From positions 62,001 through 126,000 of the forward strand of contig CM074146.1 in NCBI GenBank assembly GCA_037178625.1: a DNA stretch of 64,000 nt, in the 5' to 3' direction. The stretch is from Skeletonema tropicum (taxonomy: Eukaryota > Bacillariophyta > Thalassiosirophyceae > Thalassiosirales > Thalassiosiraceae). The notes below the pieces were generated by a model that was not told where the DNA came from, made no database searches, and was given only the letters and a program-made list of their open reading frames with translations. How positions within the stretch are numbered: position 1 is the stretch's first letter; each line of letters starts with the position of its first letter. Positions 50,573 to 60,960 of the stretch are shown here, in pieces. The position numbers were made by a program, and so were the translations under genes.

Positions 50573-51021
50573 ATGTGCAACGACAGATCAACCAAGACAA
50601 CGACTCCCTTCATCAAGAACAAGAAGGACCAATCCTCTGCTTCTTCCATGTACATGTCCATGTCCGTACCAGTGCACACAGCTACTGTAACCTGTAACCC
50701 AGAACCGATAGAAATCGATATCAGTACCCTGAGTGCAGAAAGCCTCCAATCACTGAAGCAAGCTACGATCCGTTCCTCTACGACTCTATCCCCGTTGTCA
50801 GAAAGTCAGCGTACAGCTTCGATGAGCCCGATATGTCTCATTCTAGCCTATCAGGATGCACTACCATCAAGCGACGTACAAGAGTGTCCTGCGAGTGTCA
50901 CTCAGATCTCCTCCTGATGGATGATCTTTTGGGAGACTTTGACGATGAATGTGATGAATCAGCTTTGGATCAGTTGGATCTTGAATTCTCTGAGTTGCTT
51001 GGTCTGGCATATGCTGCATAG
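50573..51021 (+). pseudogene. YYSIP-family gene copy 3, frameshifted
   Basis: Starts correctly at ATG 50573 (MCNDRSTKTTTPFIKNKKDQ). A net 2-bp gain after SLKQ near 50762 (AAGCAAGCTACGATCCG) shifts the frame. The conserved end resumes in the other frame (from about 50770) and closes at 51019-51021. Confidence 0.7.
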
Positions 51022-51322
51022 ACAGCCGCAAGACGCGAAATGGAACTGTCACCACATGTAGGATTGAAGATTACTTTGCGAAAGACTCTAGTAGTAGAAC
51101 AGAAAAGTAGTATGGAGTAACATTTCTAAAGTTTAAACATATTATGTAATCCAACCTTGCGCGCCCATCTATTATTGACGCACACTCTTCTCCTTTTTTG
51201 ATTTTGTTACTCTACAATACCTCTTATTCAGCTCCATGCCATCACCTGCCATGCCATCACCTTCTGCTGGCAACTCTATTGTGGAGTGAATTGTATTTTG
51301 GAACTCTAGAAGCCTATTGTCT

Positions 51323-51500
51323 AAGATCTGAGACTCAAATCTAAGCAGTTATGATAAGCGTTCCATCCTTACATTCGTGGCCAGCACTCTAGAGCTTTAG
51401 CAATGCATTCTCTTTATCTCTTTACAGTCTCCATAGCTGCAATATATGGCTTCAGGATCAAACGTATCGTAGTATTTCAAAGACTCCAAGTATTCTGGTA
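51323..51500. repeat. Dispersed 3'-flank repeat
   Basis: ATCTGAGACTCAAATCTAAG through ATGATAAGCGTTCCATCC, CATTCGTGGCCAGC and CATAGCTGCAATA. Related stretches are at about 54076-54140 and 60209-60350, the last after an MYND gene. On the minus strand a degenerate frame (LKYY..AIYCSYG.C) suggests former coding sequence of unknown type. Confidence 0.45.
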
Positions 51501-52201
51501 TCAGTGGGGCCTGCCTCCTTTTTGCTCACAAACTCCTTAGACTACGAAAACGAAAAAATTTTAGGTTATCACAGCGGATTTTGACAAAATGTGACAGAGA
51601 CCGACGAACCACAATTTTTTTATAGTGCATAAGTAGCCTCACTCTTGGATCTTGAATGCAAGATACCACTCCAAGCATCTCCGAGCATCTTCGAGCATTC
51701 AAGATCAAGAGTGAGGCTAAGTACTCACGGCTAAGCTGTTCAGTCTTGAGAGCTGGTAATGATGCATGCAAAAGACTATGTACACCGGTACCCAATGCTT
51801 TCTCGTGCTCAACGAGTTAACCTGATCGTCAAAGACATTATCAGGTGCCGTATTGGAGAATGACTCCGTCATCAATGATTCACAGCTCACAAATTCTTGA
51901 CCCAATTCACAGCTCACAAATTCTTGACCTGCAACCTCGGAGAAAAATAACTTCAGGCTGCTTCTATTAGAAGAAAGTAATCGTTTTAGCACTAGCCAAC
52001 CCATTCATTAGTCCAGGGTGCAGCATGTGATATGATGGAGGAGTAATTGTGCAGTGTCTGATTTGTGAATTCCAAATTGTGATGAACGCAAGATTACTGA
52101 AGTCGGCTACTTAGGCTGATGCTGATTGCACATAAAATAACAAAGATGATCTGATTATGATTTGACATCATGACATACTGTTACATCTTTACTGTTCTAG
52201 T

Positions 52202-52681
52202 CTATCCTACATGGTGATCATTTTGCGTCTTACTGCTGTCTGTAACCAGCATATGCCAGACCAAGCATCTTGGGTATTCGAGATCCAACTGATCCAAAGC
52301 TGATTCATCATATTCCTCGTCGAAATCTCCCAAAAGATCATCCATCAGCAGAAGATCTGAGTGACACTCGTAGGACACTCTTGTACGTCGCTTGATGGTA
52401 GAGCATCCTTTTAAGCTTGTACGAGACATATTAGGCTCGTCGAAGCTGTACGCTGACTTTCTGACAACGGGGATAGAGTAGTAGAGGAACGGATCGTCTT
52501 GCTTCAGTGATTGGAGCTCTTCTGCACTCAGGGTACTGATATCGATTTCTATTGGCTCTTGCTTGAAGGGTGCAGTCGATGTGTGCACTGGTACGGACAT
52601 GGACATGGACATGGAAGAAGCCGAGGATTGGTCCTTCTTGATGAAGGGAGTCGTTGTCTTGGTTGATCTGTCGTTGCACAT
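52202..52681 (-). CDS. YYSIP-family gene copy 4, altered C-terminus
   Basis: From ATG 52681 the family sequence is intact through ISTLSAEELQ, YYSIPVVRKSAYSFDEP, RRTRVSYECHSDLLLMDDLL and ESALDQLDLE. A 1-bp loss near 52270 then replaces the usual SKMLGLAYAA end with a ~20-residue unrelated tail. It could still be functional if the last ten residues are dispensable. A further in-frame ATG at 52732 adds 17 codons outside the family. Confidence 0.45.
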   Translation of the reverse strand: MCNDRSTKTTTPFIKKDQSSASSMSMSMSVPVHTSTAPFKQEPIEIDISTLSAEELQSLKQDDPFLYYSIPVVRKSAYSFDEPNMSRTSLKGCSTIKRRTRVSYECHSDLLLMDDLLGDFDEEYDESALDQLDLEYPRCLVWHMLVTDSSKTQNDHHVG

Positions 52682-53327
52682 TGTATTGTGAGGATGTAAG
52701 TAGTTGTGTGACTGCAAGAAGTCAGTTGACAATGTAGCTCGGTTTGTTGTAGTCTATTGAATGATTAAATAATTTATGCGATGATACAAAAATAGAGCCA
52801 GTTCCTATTCGCTTGTATTGAGGCCAAAGCAAGAGCTGACAAAGGGACGAAATCGAAATTGCAGTTTTCTTTGGAAAGAATGGTAGGCCTCTTCTGTAAG
52901 TAGGCTAAGTTGTTAAGTAAACTGAGAACTGCAGTAAATGATGCATGCAAAAGACTATCACCAGTACCCAATGCGTTCTCGTTTGCCCAACGAGTTAACC
53001 TTTTCGTCAAAGATAAGGAAACGATATACTTGTGCTATAATTGGAAGTACACAATATGAAACAAATAGATATGCATCATTTACCACCTCTCAGTTTACTT
53101 CGCCTCACTCAGCCAAATCACCGTTACTACTTACCTAAGTAAAGTTTTCTTTCCCTGTGCAGACTAATCCCGGCTTGTCTCGATGCAAGCAGAGATCCTC
53201 GAAGCACCTGACCAAACAGCATTTGCACATCGCATAAATTATTCAACCATCAAGCCTAACAAGCTGCTACATTGTCAACAACTTACTTCTCTATTAGTCG
53301 CACATCTACTTACATCCTCACAATACA

Positions 53328-53774
53328 ATGTGCAACGACAGATCAACCAAGACCACAACTCCCTTCATCAAGAACAAGAAGGACCAATCCTCTGCTTCTT
53401 CCATGTACATGTCCATGTCTGCACCAGTGCACACAGCTACTGTAATCTGCAACCCAGAACCGATAGAAATCGATATCAGTACCCTGAGTGCAGAAGAGCT
53501 CCTATCACTGAAGCAAGATGACTCGTTCCTCTACTACTCTATCCCCGTTGTCAGAAAGTCAGCGTACAGCTTCGATGAGCCCGATATGTCTCGTACAAAC
53601 TTAAAAGGATGCACTACCATCAAGCGACGTACAAGAGTGTCCTGCGAGTGTCACTCAGATCTCCTCCTGATGGATGATCTTTTGGGAGATTTCGACGACG
53701 AATGTGATGAATCAGCTTTGGATCAGTTGGGTCTTGAGTTCTCCAAGATGCTTGGTCTGGTATATGCTGCATAG
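53328..53774 (+). CDS. YYSIP-family protein, the one intact copy
   Basis: A 148-aa soluble protein. It has a basic start (DRSTKTTTPFIKNKK), Ser/Met-rich linker, PEPIEIDISTLSAEELLSLK (about 45-64), DDSFLYYSIPVVRKSAYSFD (about 66-85), then KRRTRVSCECHSDLLLMDDL and an acidic end finishing GLVYAA. I recognise similar short proteins with a 'D.F.YYSIP.VR' core from diatoms, with no known function. It is the only one of five copies with the whole consensus in one frame. It shares a divergent promoter region (52682-53327) with copy 4. Confidence 0.6.
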   Translation: MCNDRSTKTTTPFIKNKKDQSSASSMYMSMSAPVHTATVICNPEPIEIDISTLSAEELLSLKQDDSFLYYSIPVVRKSAYSFDEPDMSRTNLKGCTTIKRRTRVSCECHSDLLLMDDLLGDFDDECDESALDQLGLEFSKMLGLVYAA

Positions 53775-54576
53775 ACAGCCGCAAGACGCGAAATGAAATT
53801 GTCACTACATGTAGGATTGAAGATGACTTTGTAAAAGACTATATATTAGTAGAATAGAACAGAAGTAAGAAGTAACATTGCTTGAAGTATAATTATATGT
53901 TGTAATCCAACCTTGCGCGCCCATCTATTATTCACGCACACTCTTTTCCTTTTTTGATTTTGTTGCTCTACAATACCTCTTATTCAGATCCATGCCATGC
54001 CATGCCATCACCTGCTGCTGGCAACTCTATTGTGGAGTGAATTGTATTTTGGAACTTTAGAAGGATATATATTGTCTAAGATCTGAGACTCAAATCTAAG
54101 TAGTCATGATAAGCGTTCCATCCTTACATTCGTGGCCAGCTCTGTCGTATTGGCAAATACATGCGTATGGTTTAGTCTAGATAGTTGTTCATCAACACTC
54201 CTAAAATCTACCAACTATCCAGTCTCATTTGGCTGAATTAGTAGGACTTGTCCGGCTCAACACAACCCGGGCCGTTTTGTAGATGTGCACTGCGCACTGT
54301 GCACTGCTGATACCAATTAACTCATATTATTCTACCTCATTTTGCTGCTCTACACAGCACAACTCAATTTCACTCGAGCATTTGCCCTTTGCTCTGACAG
54401 CACGGTCAGCTGCACTCGATCCATGCGATGCACCTCACGCCACCCGATCTTCATGTATCGCTAACCTCTCTTTTTCGCGAGAAAGTACTGATTCTTTTAG
54501 CCTCTTTTTTAGGGCCTTTTAGAGCGGCATATGTAGAAGCACCCAACAAACCTATGTGCAGACGTACTTTAAATTT
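53775..54576. other. Intergenic
   Basis: It holds 3' flank repeats of the preceding family to about 54145 and then unique sequence. ORFs here (54283-54522 and others) have no support. Confidence 0.4.
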
Positions 54577-54873
54577 ACAGTTCTCAGATCCTGGATCCTG
54601 GGGATTCATCATTTTTGAGCGGGAACGAAATCGAAAAGGCCTCGTTCGAATCGAATATTAAAGCTAGATAAATCACTTATTGAATGTGGCCAATAGTGTG
54701 ATATTCGAAGATGCAAACCATCATGTTCACGACATCAACGACAATGGAATCTAACTCTACGTCCTCTTGCGAGTATGCCATGTATTCGTCCGCTGTTGTG
54801 GCTATCATACTTTTCGAGATATGGCCAATCCAAATTTTTTATTCGGCTGTTGGCTGCCGACGGATGTCGATGG
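54577..54873 (+). repeat. Left long inverted repeat of an unclassified DNA transposon
   Basis: Inverted counterpart of 57616-57893. The inner ~115 bp are near-identical, e.g. TGCGAGTATGCCATGTATTC, TTTTCGAGATATGG and TTCGGCTGTTGGCTGCCGAC. The outer ~180 bp are more diverged but still align (TTCTCAGATCC, GGCCTCGTT, ATTAAAGCTAG). Confidence 0.75.
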
Positions 54874-55259
54874 GGCCTCTATCTTATACGGCTTGTATGT
54901 GCCCATCTAGGTCGACACATCATCATTTGCAGCATCCACACTCGCTCTACTATCTATCCGATAGACTCCAGAAGCTTCATGACACATAAAAAGTCATACA
55001 AGTATGTGTCCTTGTGCCTTCTATCGGATGTGTATTTACGGAGGCTTTGAACCGATAGTGACATCATTGAGGCAGTATGAATGTTATTCTTGCGGTGTTA
55101 TGCATTTTGGGCGGTGTTGGTTGGCCCGCCAAGAATCGCTCGATCTCGCAAGGGCTCTAATGGTTCAGGTTGTTTGGCAATGCCATTGCTAACAGATGCT
55201 CGAGTATGTATACTTCGTATTCGATTTAAAAATGATTTTGCAAAGAAACCATCACTTCA

Positions 55260-57593
55260 ATGCATCCTACTTATGAGATGTCATCGCTGTCCTCAGGGGC
55301 GTTGCAAAAAGCAACTCGGAAAGCAGTTGCCTATTTATTCAAGAATAATCCTACTTTGCGCCATCAACTCTTCACCGACAAAGCTCTTGCTATTATTCTT
55401 CGGGATGTATGTGGTTTCGTCGATATCGATGCCGATACAGTGTCAAAGGCCTTTGCGTCGGGCGGAGAGACCAAGTACCCAATGAAATTGAGGGACATGG
55501 GTATTGAATACAGTGGAGATGGTATTCTTTTCGTGTATAAGGCGCACAGGCTCCCGGATGGACAATATTTCTCTGCAATTGGTTGGTTTAATTCAGTCGA
55601 CGAAGCACAAGTAGTTCACCCCGATGTCCGTAGGAAGCTCACGAACATCGCATTCAATGACGGCGAAGTGAAAGCTGCATTCCAGAAGCATTTAGACAAG
55701 AATCGCAAGAAGAAAGGCAAGGCTAGAAAAACGAATAAGCGTCCATCATCATCATCATCATTGGAGAAACCACTGCCAAAGAAATTGGATGCAAAAACCT
55801 CAGCCTCAGATACCGCTCCAGTCGAACAAGAGCAAGAGAAGGCATCGGAGGAACAGCCAGCAGAAGTTCATCGCCCTGCCGCACCTACGCCAGAATTATC
55901 GACCAATACTCCTCTACCAGCTGCCACCGCTGCCACCGCTACACCAGAGTCAAATGAATGTACGGTGACATTTTTCATTGGAAGCATGTGCGGGACAATG
56001 ACAATAGATGTCGGCTCAGCGATGTACAAAACATTGTCTAGATATTGCGTGCAGGATCGACGAGTCGAAGAAGTCCACAATGAGGAAGTACGCGAGATGG
56101 AGAGTGAAGAAACAGATCAACATGCTTCCTTGTTGGATTTTCGAAATATTACTTTACTCCCTGGTTTGATTCTGCGATGCAACCTGACCCACTGTTTGGC
56201 TCGAAAAGTCATGGTCAAAGGCACGGAAAGGCACGGCTTTTCGTGCAGCAATCTTACTTGATGAAGAAGGAGCTGGATGAAATGATGGCTGGTGATAAAT
56301 GGAAAGAATTGCCGGAATTCAGTGATTACATAGCCTCGCTAGATGGATTACCGAGTCTAGGTGATGTCAAGAAGGGGGGATTGGAGTTCATGACAAAGGC
56401 GGTGGATCTTTTCTTCAAGAAAGACAAGAATAGCTCTATCAAGCATATTTATACGCATTGGACATCTCAAATGATACTGGTCTATATCATCGGTGGAGAT
56501 CCGGAGTTGGCTCGCGATTCATCCGTTGGCTCAACGCTTGTAGAGATGGGGCGCTAGCAGCCGGTACATTTGAATGGTCGCAGAAGGAAATTGAGCTGGA
56601 GAACCATATAAAACATACGGCGAAAGCCATGAAGTCTGCATAGGCGAGGTCATGATGTGCGCGACACAGAATTCCAATCCGGTCGAGATATTGAAAGATC
56701 CATTCATTGCAAAAATCATCGATCCACTTCTAGCATCCCTACACTCAGAGAGTGTGATAAACTTCCTTGATAAATCAACTTGGCAGGAAGGGGATTATGA
56801 ACCTGTCCGCCGTCAAATCTGTGAAGTAATTGTTCCCCATGCTTTGAACCAGCAATGGGTAGAGTGCATGGTGCAAAATATCAACTTCATGTCAAGGACG
56901 AATGTGAAAGAGAATCGAAGGACTGCTCGTGTGGTCGTTAACTCCATCTTCAACCTACCCTTCAATCGCGAGTCTGTCGACAAGAAGAGAGAAGAAAAGC
57001 CAACCATGAAAGAAAAGCTGAAAGTCAAACGAGTGAATGGTGCGGAACGCAATACTGGCCTCTTCGCTCATGTTCAGGGACTCTTTGAAGAAGCCGAGGT
57101 AGCAGTGGCGGAAGTCGGGAACGAGACGCTCAATGAGATCGTTGACCATTACCGTAATCCCAACAAGAAAACAAGCGCTGTCGAAAGGGAGACGAAAGTA
57201 GAAGAATTTGAGGCTGCCACTGAAAAGCCGAGGAACATCACCAAGGCTCAACGCAGCGGAAAGATTGATATTCCTGTTTCTGTGGGAGGAGGCATACCAC
57301 TCATTCACTTTGCCGCGATCCGAAAGAACGAAGAAATTGTGCGAAAAGAGATTGCTCATCGTAGAATCAAACTTGATGGCAAAGAGCTGAAATTGAATGA
57401 ATAACCTCTGATGACAATGGCACTTGCCCAGATGAAGGATGAACTAAGAAAGGACGAGGCTGCGATACTTGCTCGCGATGATAAGGTAAGAGCTGGAGGT
57501 ACAACGTGGACAAAAATCAACACGGTTCAACCACGATCTGATGAAATGCAAGCAGAGGTCAACAACTACCTCGCACGCAGGGATAGTAAATAA
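55260..57593 (+). pseudogene. Decayed transposon protein of unknown family
   Basis: Consecutive plus-strand ORFs form one ~760-residue protein. They are 55260-56261 (frame 0), 56177-56557 (shift near 56180), 56458-56643 (shift near 56515), 56652-57404 (shift near 56625) and 57411-57593 (same frame after one TAA). The parts are a globular N-terminal region with KLRDMGIEYSGDGILFVYKA, a Lys/Ser-rich linker (about 145-210), and a central region with DPLFGSKSHGQRHGKARLFV and WTSQMILVYIIGGDPELAR. The C-terminal region carries FINFxN-like NINFMSRTNVKENRR and basic helices. The first three shifts all go the same way, as expected from independent small losses. Function inferred only from position between inverted repeats. 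Confidence 0.6.
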
Positions 57594-57615
57594 CGACTAA
57601 TAGCATACATGTACA

Positions 57616-57893
57616 TCAAACATCCGTCGGCAGCCAACAGCCGAATAAAAAATTTGAAATGACCATATCTCGAAAAGTATGATAGCCACAACAGCGGACG
57701 AATACATGGCATACTCGCAAAAGGATGTAGAATGAGATTCCGGTGCGATTCATGTGCCGAGCAACTCATTCGACTCACTACACGTTGGCCTCGTCTCGCT
57801 AACTAACGCTCTAGCTTTAATTGAGTTTTAAACGAGGCCTTCAAACGAATCACAAAAAGATGAATTCCCGGGATCTGAGAAGTGTAAAATTTC
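57616..57893 (-). repeat. Right long inverted repeat of the transposon
   Basis: Reverse complement of the left repeat. Begins CATCCGTCGGCAGCCAACAG and runs out to GGGATCTGAGAAGTGTAAA near 57893, after which the match to the left side fades. Confidence 0.75.
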
Positions 57894-58037
57894 TGAATGG
57901 TGCGAGAGAGTACCTACGATACTGATTCTCTAGAGAAGATACCAATCTCATTTGTGGCGCGCTTATCAATCACTCAGGCCATGCTAAGCGCTCAGCCAGC
58001 TACAACTAACCCGACAATAGTGACACAAGCTCAGGGT

Positions 58038-58131
58038 TTTTGGTTCACGCCTATTCACGTTGTGTCACGCCAAACCACGTCAGCAGCGGCGTGACGCCAA
58101 TGCACGCCATTCACGCCGGGCGTCACGCCAT
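58038..58131. repeat. GGCGTGA/TCACGCC cluster, left
   Basis: Starts CAGGGTTTTTGGTTCACGCC and carries several TCACGCC and GGCGTGA words. Its CGCCATTCACGCCGGGCGTC string is shared with the right cluster. The outer end resembles the inverted outer end of the right cluster (GGCGTGAACGCCAACCCTC), so the two may be the subterminal regions of one ~1.05-kb element. Confidence 0.5.
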
Positions 58132-58362
58132 CAAATATTGAGCGGGAACAGGCGCTCATGCTCGAAGGAGCGGAGTTTAGATAGTGGCAATATTATTATT
58201 TATTATATTCATACATCCATAAGAGGGTGGTGCCTCAGGTCATGGTGAACAAGGAATGCAACGCAATCCACTGCCATCCTGCCTGTGCAGCTGCATTCTC
58301 TGTTCTGATGATTTTCCATGGCGGAATTTCGATGACAAGATACTAAAGTTGGAGAGACGTTC

Positions 58363-58557
58363 ATGGTATGTCTCTTGGAGAATCATCTCCGAGTGGGTCT
58401 CCCGGTGAGAGATTCATGGCTGCTGCCCGGTCTGCTGCCTCTATCTCGCGTGTTGGGGTTGGGCCGTGACTTGAGTGACGACTTTGATGCGGGTCGTCGT
58501 CGTGAATCGCGTCGCAGCAGCAGGCCACCACAACGTTTTAGCCCAAGTGCAAAGTGA
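58363..58557 (+). CDS. Doubtful small ORF
   Basis: A 64-codon ORF between the two GGCGTGA clusters, Arg/Ser-rich at its end. No family, no paralogue. Probably a chance ORF in transposon-derived DNA. Confidence 0.12.
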   Translation: MVCLLENHLRVGLPVRDSWLLPGLLPLSRVLGLGRDLSDDFDAGRRRESRRSSRPPQRFSPSAK

Positions 58558-58858
58558 ATGGGCTTTACCTGTGCAGTATTTGTGTGCACTTTTTGATTGT
58601 TTGTTTGATTGATCGCAGAAGAGGGGTACGGTGATATCTTGATACTGCCCCTCTAGAAATGGGCATGATGATGATTTTGCCCGGCCGATACTTATGATGT
58701 AGATGTAGTATCTAAAGAATTAAATTAAGATGATACCCTCAAATTAATCATAATCGATCAGATTAACAACTTTGTATTTATTTATTCGACAAGTGAACAC
58801 CTCAGTACTCGACTATGATGTTGTCAGTTTACTCCTCCACCGCCCCGCTCCCATTGTT

Positions 58859-59080
58859 ACACCCAACGTGACGCCAACCACGCCCCAATCTGATGGCGTG
58901 ACGCCCGGCGTGAATGGCGTCAGGGCGTCACACGCCAATTTACGTCATTCACGCCGGCGTCACGCCAATGAACGCCATTCACGCCGGGCGTCACGCCAAT
59001 ACGCCATTCACGCCGGGCGTCACGCCATCAGATTGGGGCGTGAACTGGCGTGAATGGGCGTGATTGGGCGTGAACGCCAA
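58859..59080. repeat. GGCGTGA/TCACGCC cluster, right, with 40-bp inverted repeat
   Basis: CGCCCCAATCTGATGGCGTG (from 58881) and its continuation are repeated inverted at about 58998-59040, around a core of alternating TCACGCC and GGCGTGA words. Strong palindromic potential and no ORF. It is a non-autonomous-transposon-like structure. No target duplication found. Confidence 0.6.
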
Positions 59081-59267
59081 CCCTCTTGCCAATGTACACG
59101 CAGATGTCGGGTTGGTGCAGGAAGGCAGGAAAAGAGACCATGGCATGATGATAGCATGACTGATGACTGGCGATTGCATGTGCGGAGTGAATAGTGTGCT
59201 CTGAAAATAGAGCATATCATCTTGAAGTCAGCTGACCGTCAATTTATCTTCCGAAGCGTTGGTCAAA

Positions 59268-60188
59268 ATGAGCGAAGTGAAGGAAACAGACGCATCTATG
59301 ATATTATCTTGTGCTTCGTGCGGCATCGCAGAAGTTGATGACATCAAGTTGAAGAGTTGTGCGGATTGTGATCTCGTTCGATATTGCAGCGAAACATGTC
59401 GAGATGATCACAAATCAGAGCATAACGAAGCATGCAAAATACGTGCAGCTGAAATACGTGACGAATTATTATTCAAGCAACCTGATGGCACATATCCTGG
59501 GGATTGTCCGATCTGCATGATCCCTCTGCCAATTGATGTAACGAAATCAACCATAATGAATTGTTGCGGTAAAGTTATTTGCAAAGGATGCGCTGTTGCC
59601 AATACTAGGCGAGAGGTGGAGGCAAAATTGGTTCCATCTTGTCCATTTTGTAGAAAACCCGCATTAGAAATTTATAAGGAACATGAGAAACTAACGATGA
59701 AAAGAATAAAGGCGAACGATCCAGCTGCGATGATCTTTCAAGGAGAAGAAGAGAGTGACAAAGGAAATTATGACGCTGCATTTGAGTTGTACGCAAAGGC
59801 TGCTGAATTGGGAGATGTGGAGGCGCATTACCGACTGGCAAATATGTATCATCATGGGCGTGTTGAGAAGGATAAAGGGAAGGAAATATATCATCTGGAA
59901 GAGGCTGCTATCGGAGGGTGTCCTGCCTCCAGGCAAAATCTTGGATTCTACGAGGTGGAAACTAACGGCAATATCGAGAGAGCAGTGAAGCATTTCCTCA
60001 TAGCTGCCGCACAAGGACTAGATGAATCAATCCAAACACTGATGGAAATGTTTAAGCAGGGGAATGTGAACAAAGAGGACCTTACCACTGCTCTTCGTGC
60101 GCATCAGGCCGCTGTAGATGCAACCAAGAGCCCACAGAGGGAAGCAGCCGAAAATAAGACGAGTAGAGACTCTCCCTTCAGCAAGTAA
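59268..60188 (+). CDS. MYND + RING-like + Sel1-repeat protein
   Basis: 306 aa from the MSEVKE start (an upstream in-frame ATG at 59259 adds three residues; MSEVKE is chosen because the paralogue at 61679 begins there). MYND zinc finger with C15, C18, C31, C34, C40, C44, H48/H52 and C56. RING-like finger from CPIC (80-83) through CCGKVICKGC (99-108) to CPFC (about 126-129). Two to three Sel1-type helical repeats follow (about 148-250: NYDAAFELYAKAAELGDVEAHYRLANMY-like units). Such proteins are multiplied in centric diatoms. By domain they should be protein-binding, possibly ubiquitin ligases, but no substrate is known. Confidence 0.8.
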   Translation: MSEVKETDASMILSCASCGIAEVDDIKLKSCADCDLVRYCSETCRDDHKSEHNEACKIRAAEIRDELLFKQPDGTYPGDCPICMIPLPIDVTKSTIMNCCGKVICKGCAVANTRREVEAKLVPSCPFCRKPALEIYKEHEKLTMKRIKANDPAAMIFQGEEESDKGNYDAAFELYAKAAELGDVEAHYRLANMYHHGRVEKDKGKEIYHLEEAAIGGCPASRQNLGFYEVETNGNIERAVKHFLIAAAQGLDESIQTLMEMFKQGNVNKEDLTTALRAHQAAVDATKSPQREAAENKTSRDSPFSK

Positions 60189-60584
60189 TAGTCAAAATGT
60201 ATCATCCTCTAGAGACTCAAATCAAAGTAATTATGATAAGCGTTCCACCCTTCCATTCGTGGCCAGCTATAGCTTCAGCAAATGCGTCGGCTCCTATGGT
60301 CTTCATAGCTGCAATAATATCTAGCTTTAAGATCAACGTAGTATTTCAAAGTGTTGGTATCCTCGGAGATGCCTATCGCAAACGCAGTCCTCTCCCAAGC
60401 ATCACTACTGAGTCCCGTGACGGCACCGCAGCATCCATTCTGCACTTCCGTTCAAACTACATATTCCAAGCATTCTGGTATCAGTGGGTCCTCCCGGAGT
60501 GAACGAGAGACAAAACGTCAAACAACGATGTATATCAAATATCAAATCATATGAGAATTTATTTGTTGAAATAAATTGCACACA

Positions 60585-60960
60585 AAGAGGCTGGCTTGGC
60601 TTGCCGATCATTTTGTCTTTCAATGGTAAGACGATTCGCTTCAATTTGCGCGACAGCTTTGGAATGCCCTGAATTGTAGTGTTTCGAAAGTCCTTCACCG
60701 CATATACCACATCAGATAACTCTGTGTGCACATTAAAAAAACGCATGGGTCCTCACAGAAGGCATCGTGATAGTTCTCAATGAGGTGCACATGAAGAATG
60801 CCCCCCCGTTCAATCCTTTCCAGCTTGTCGCCAAATTCTACACCGAGTAAATGCTAGGATCTCGACGCCCAGTAATTTAATGCGTCGTCTCAATGAATAG
60901 CAGTGAGCAAACGTATACCCCTTAATCATTTCAATCTCGTCATGAAACTCCAGTTAAATT
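60585..60960 (-). pseudogene. BspA-type LRR gene fragment
   Basis: The minus strand reads LEFHDEIEMIKGYTFAHCYSLRR, then, in shifting frames, EFGDKLERIE, GAFFMCTSLRTITMPSVRT and LKRIVLPLKDKMI. These are typical LRR_5 units broken by indels in a G-run (about 60800) and an A-run (about 60735). The ORF at 60746-60405 contains only part of it. Different copy from the DR-linked LRR remnants. Confidence 0.65.

Larger units (their letters stand above)
49080..51500. repeat. Divergent gene-pair block I of the YYSIP family
   Basis: A minus-strand copy (49109) and a plus-strand copy (50573) sit head to head with their flanks. The block is repeated as 52190-54145. Shared segments include 49830-50115 with 51625-51960, and 50125-50600 with 52898-53345. 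Confidence 0.65.
52190..54145. repeat. Divergent gene-pair block II of the YYSIP family
   Basis: Second version of block I: a minus-strand copy at 52202 and a plus-strand copy at 53328, with the same head-to-head flanks (TGATGCATGCAAAAGACTAT, CGAGTTAACCTTTTCGTCAA). Confidence 0.65.
54577..57893 (+). mobile_element. Unclassified DNA transposon with ~300-bp inverted termini
   Basis: About 3.3 kb. Long imperfect inverted repeats enclose one decayed plus-strand gene, whose last ORF ends ~25 bp before the right repeat. I could not place the protein in Mutator, hAT, PIF/Harbinger, piggyBac, CACTA or Crypton by motif. Outer ends and target duplication are not resolved. The lengths and layout recall Mutator-like elements, but no supporting motif is seen. 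Confidence 0.65.

Noticed and set aside
54477..57935. GCGAGA(A/G)AGTAC..TGATTCT on both sides of the long-TIR element as a target duplication
   Set aside because: The two stretches differ by a 9-bp insertion and do not abut the visible ends of the inverted repeats. Too weak to claim.
58859..59080. CRISPR-like array of TCACGCC repeats
   Set aside because: The repeats are 7-bp words in both orientations with no regular spacers, in a eukaryotic genome and with no cas genes. The pattern is palindromic.
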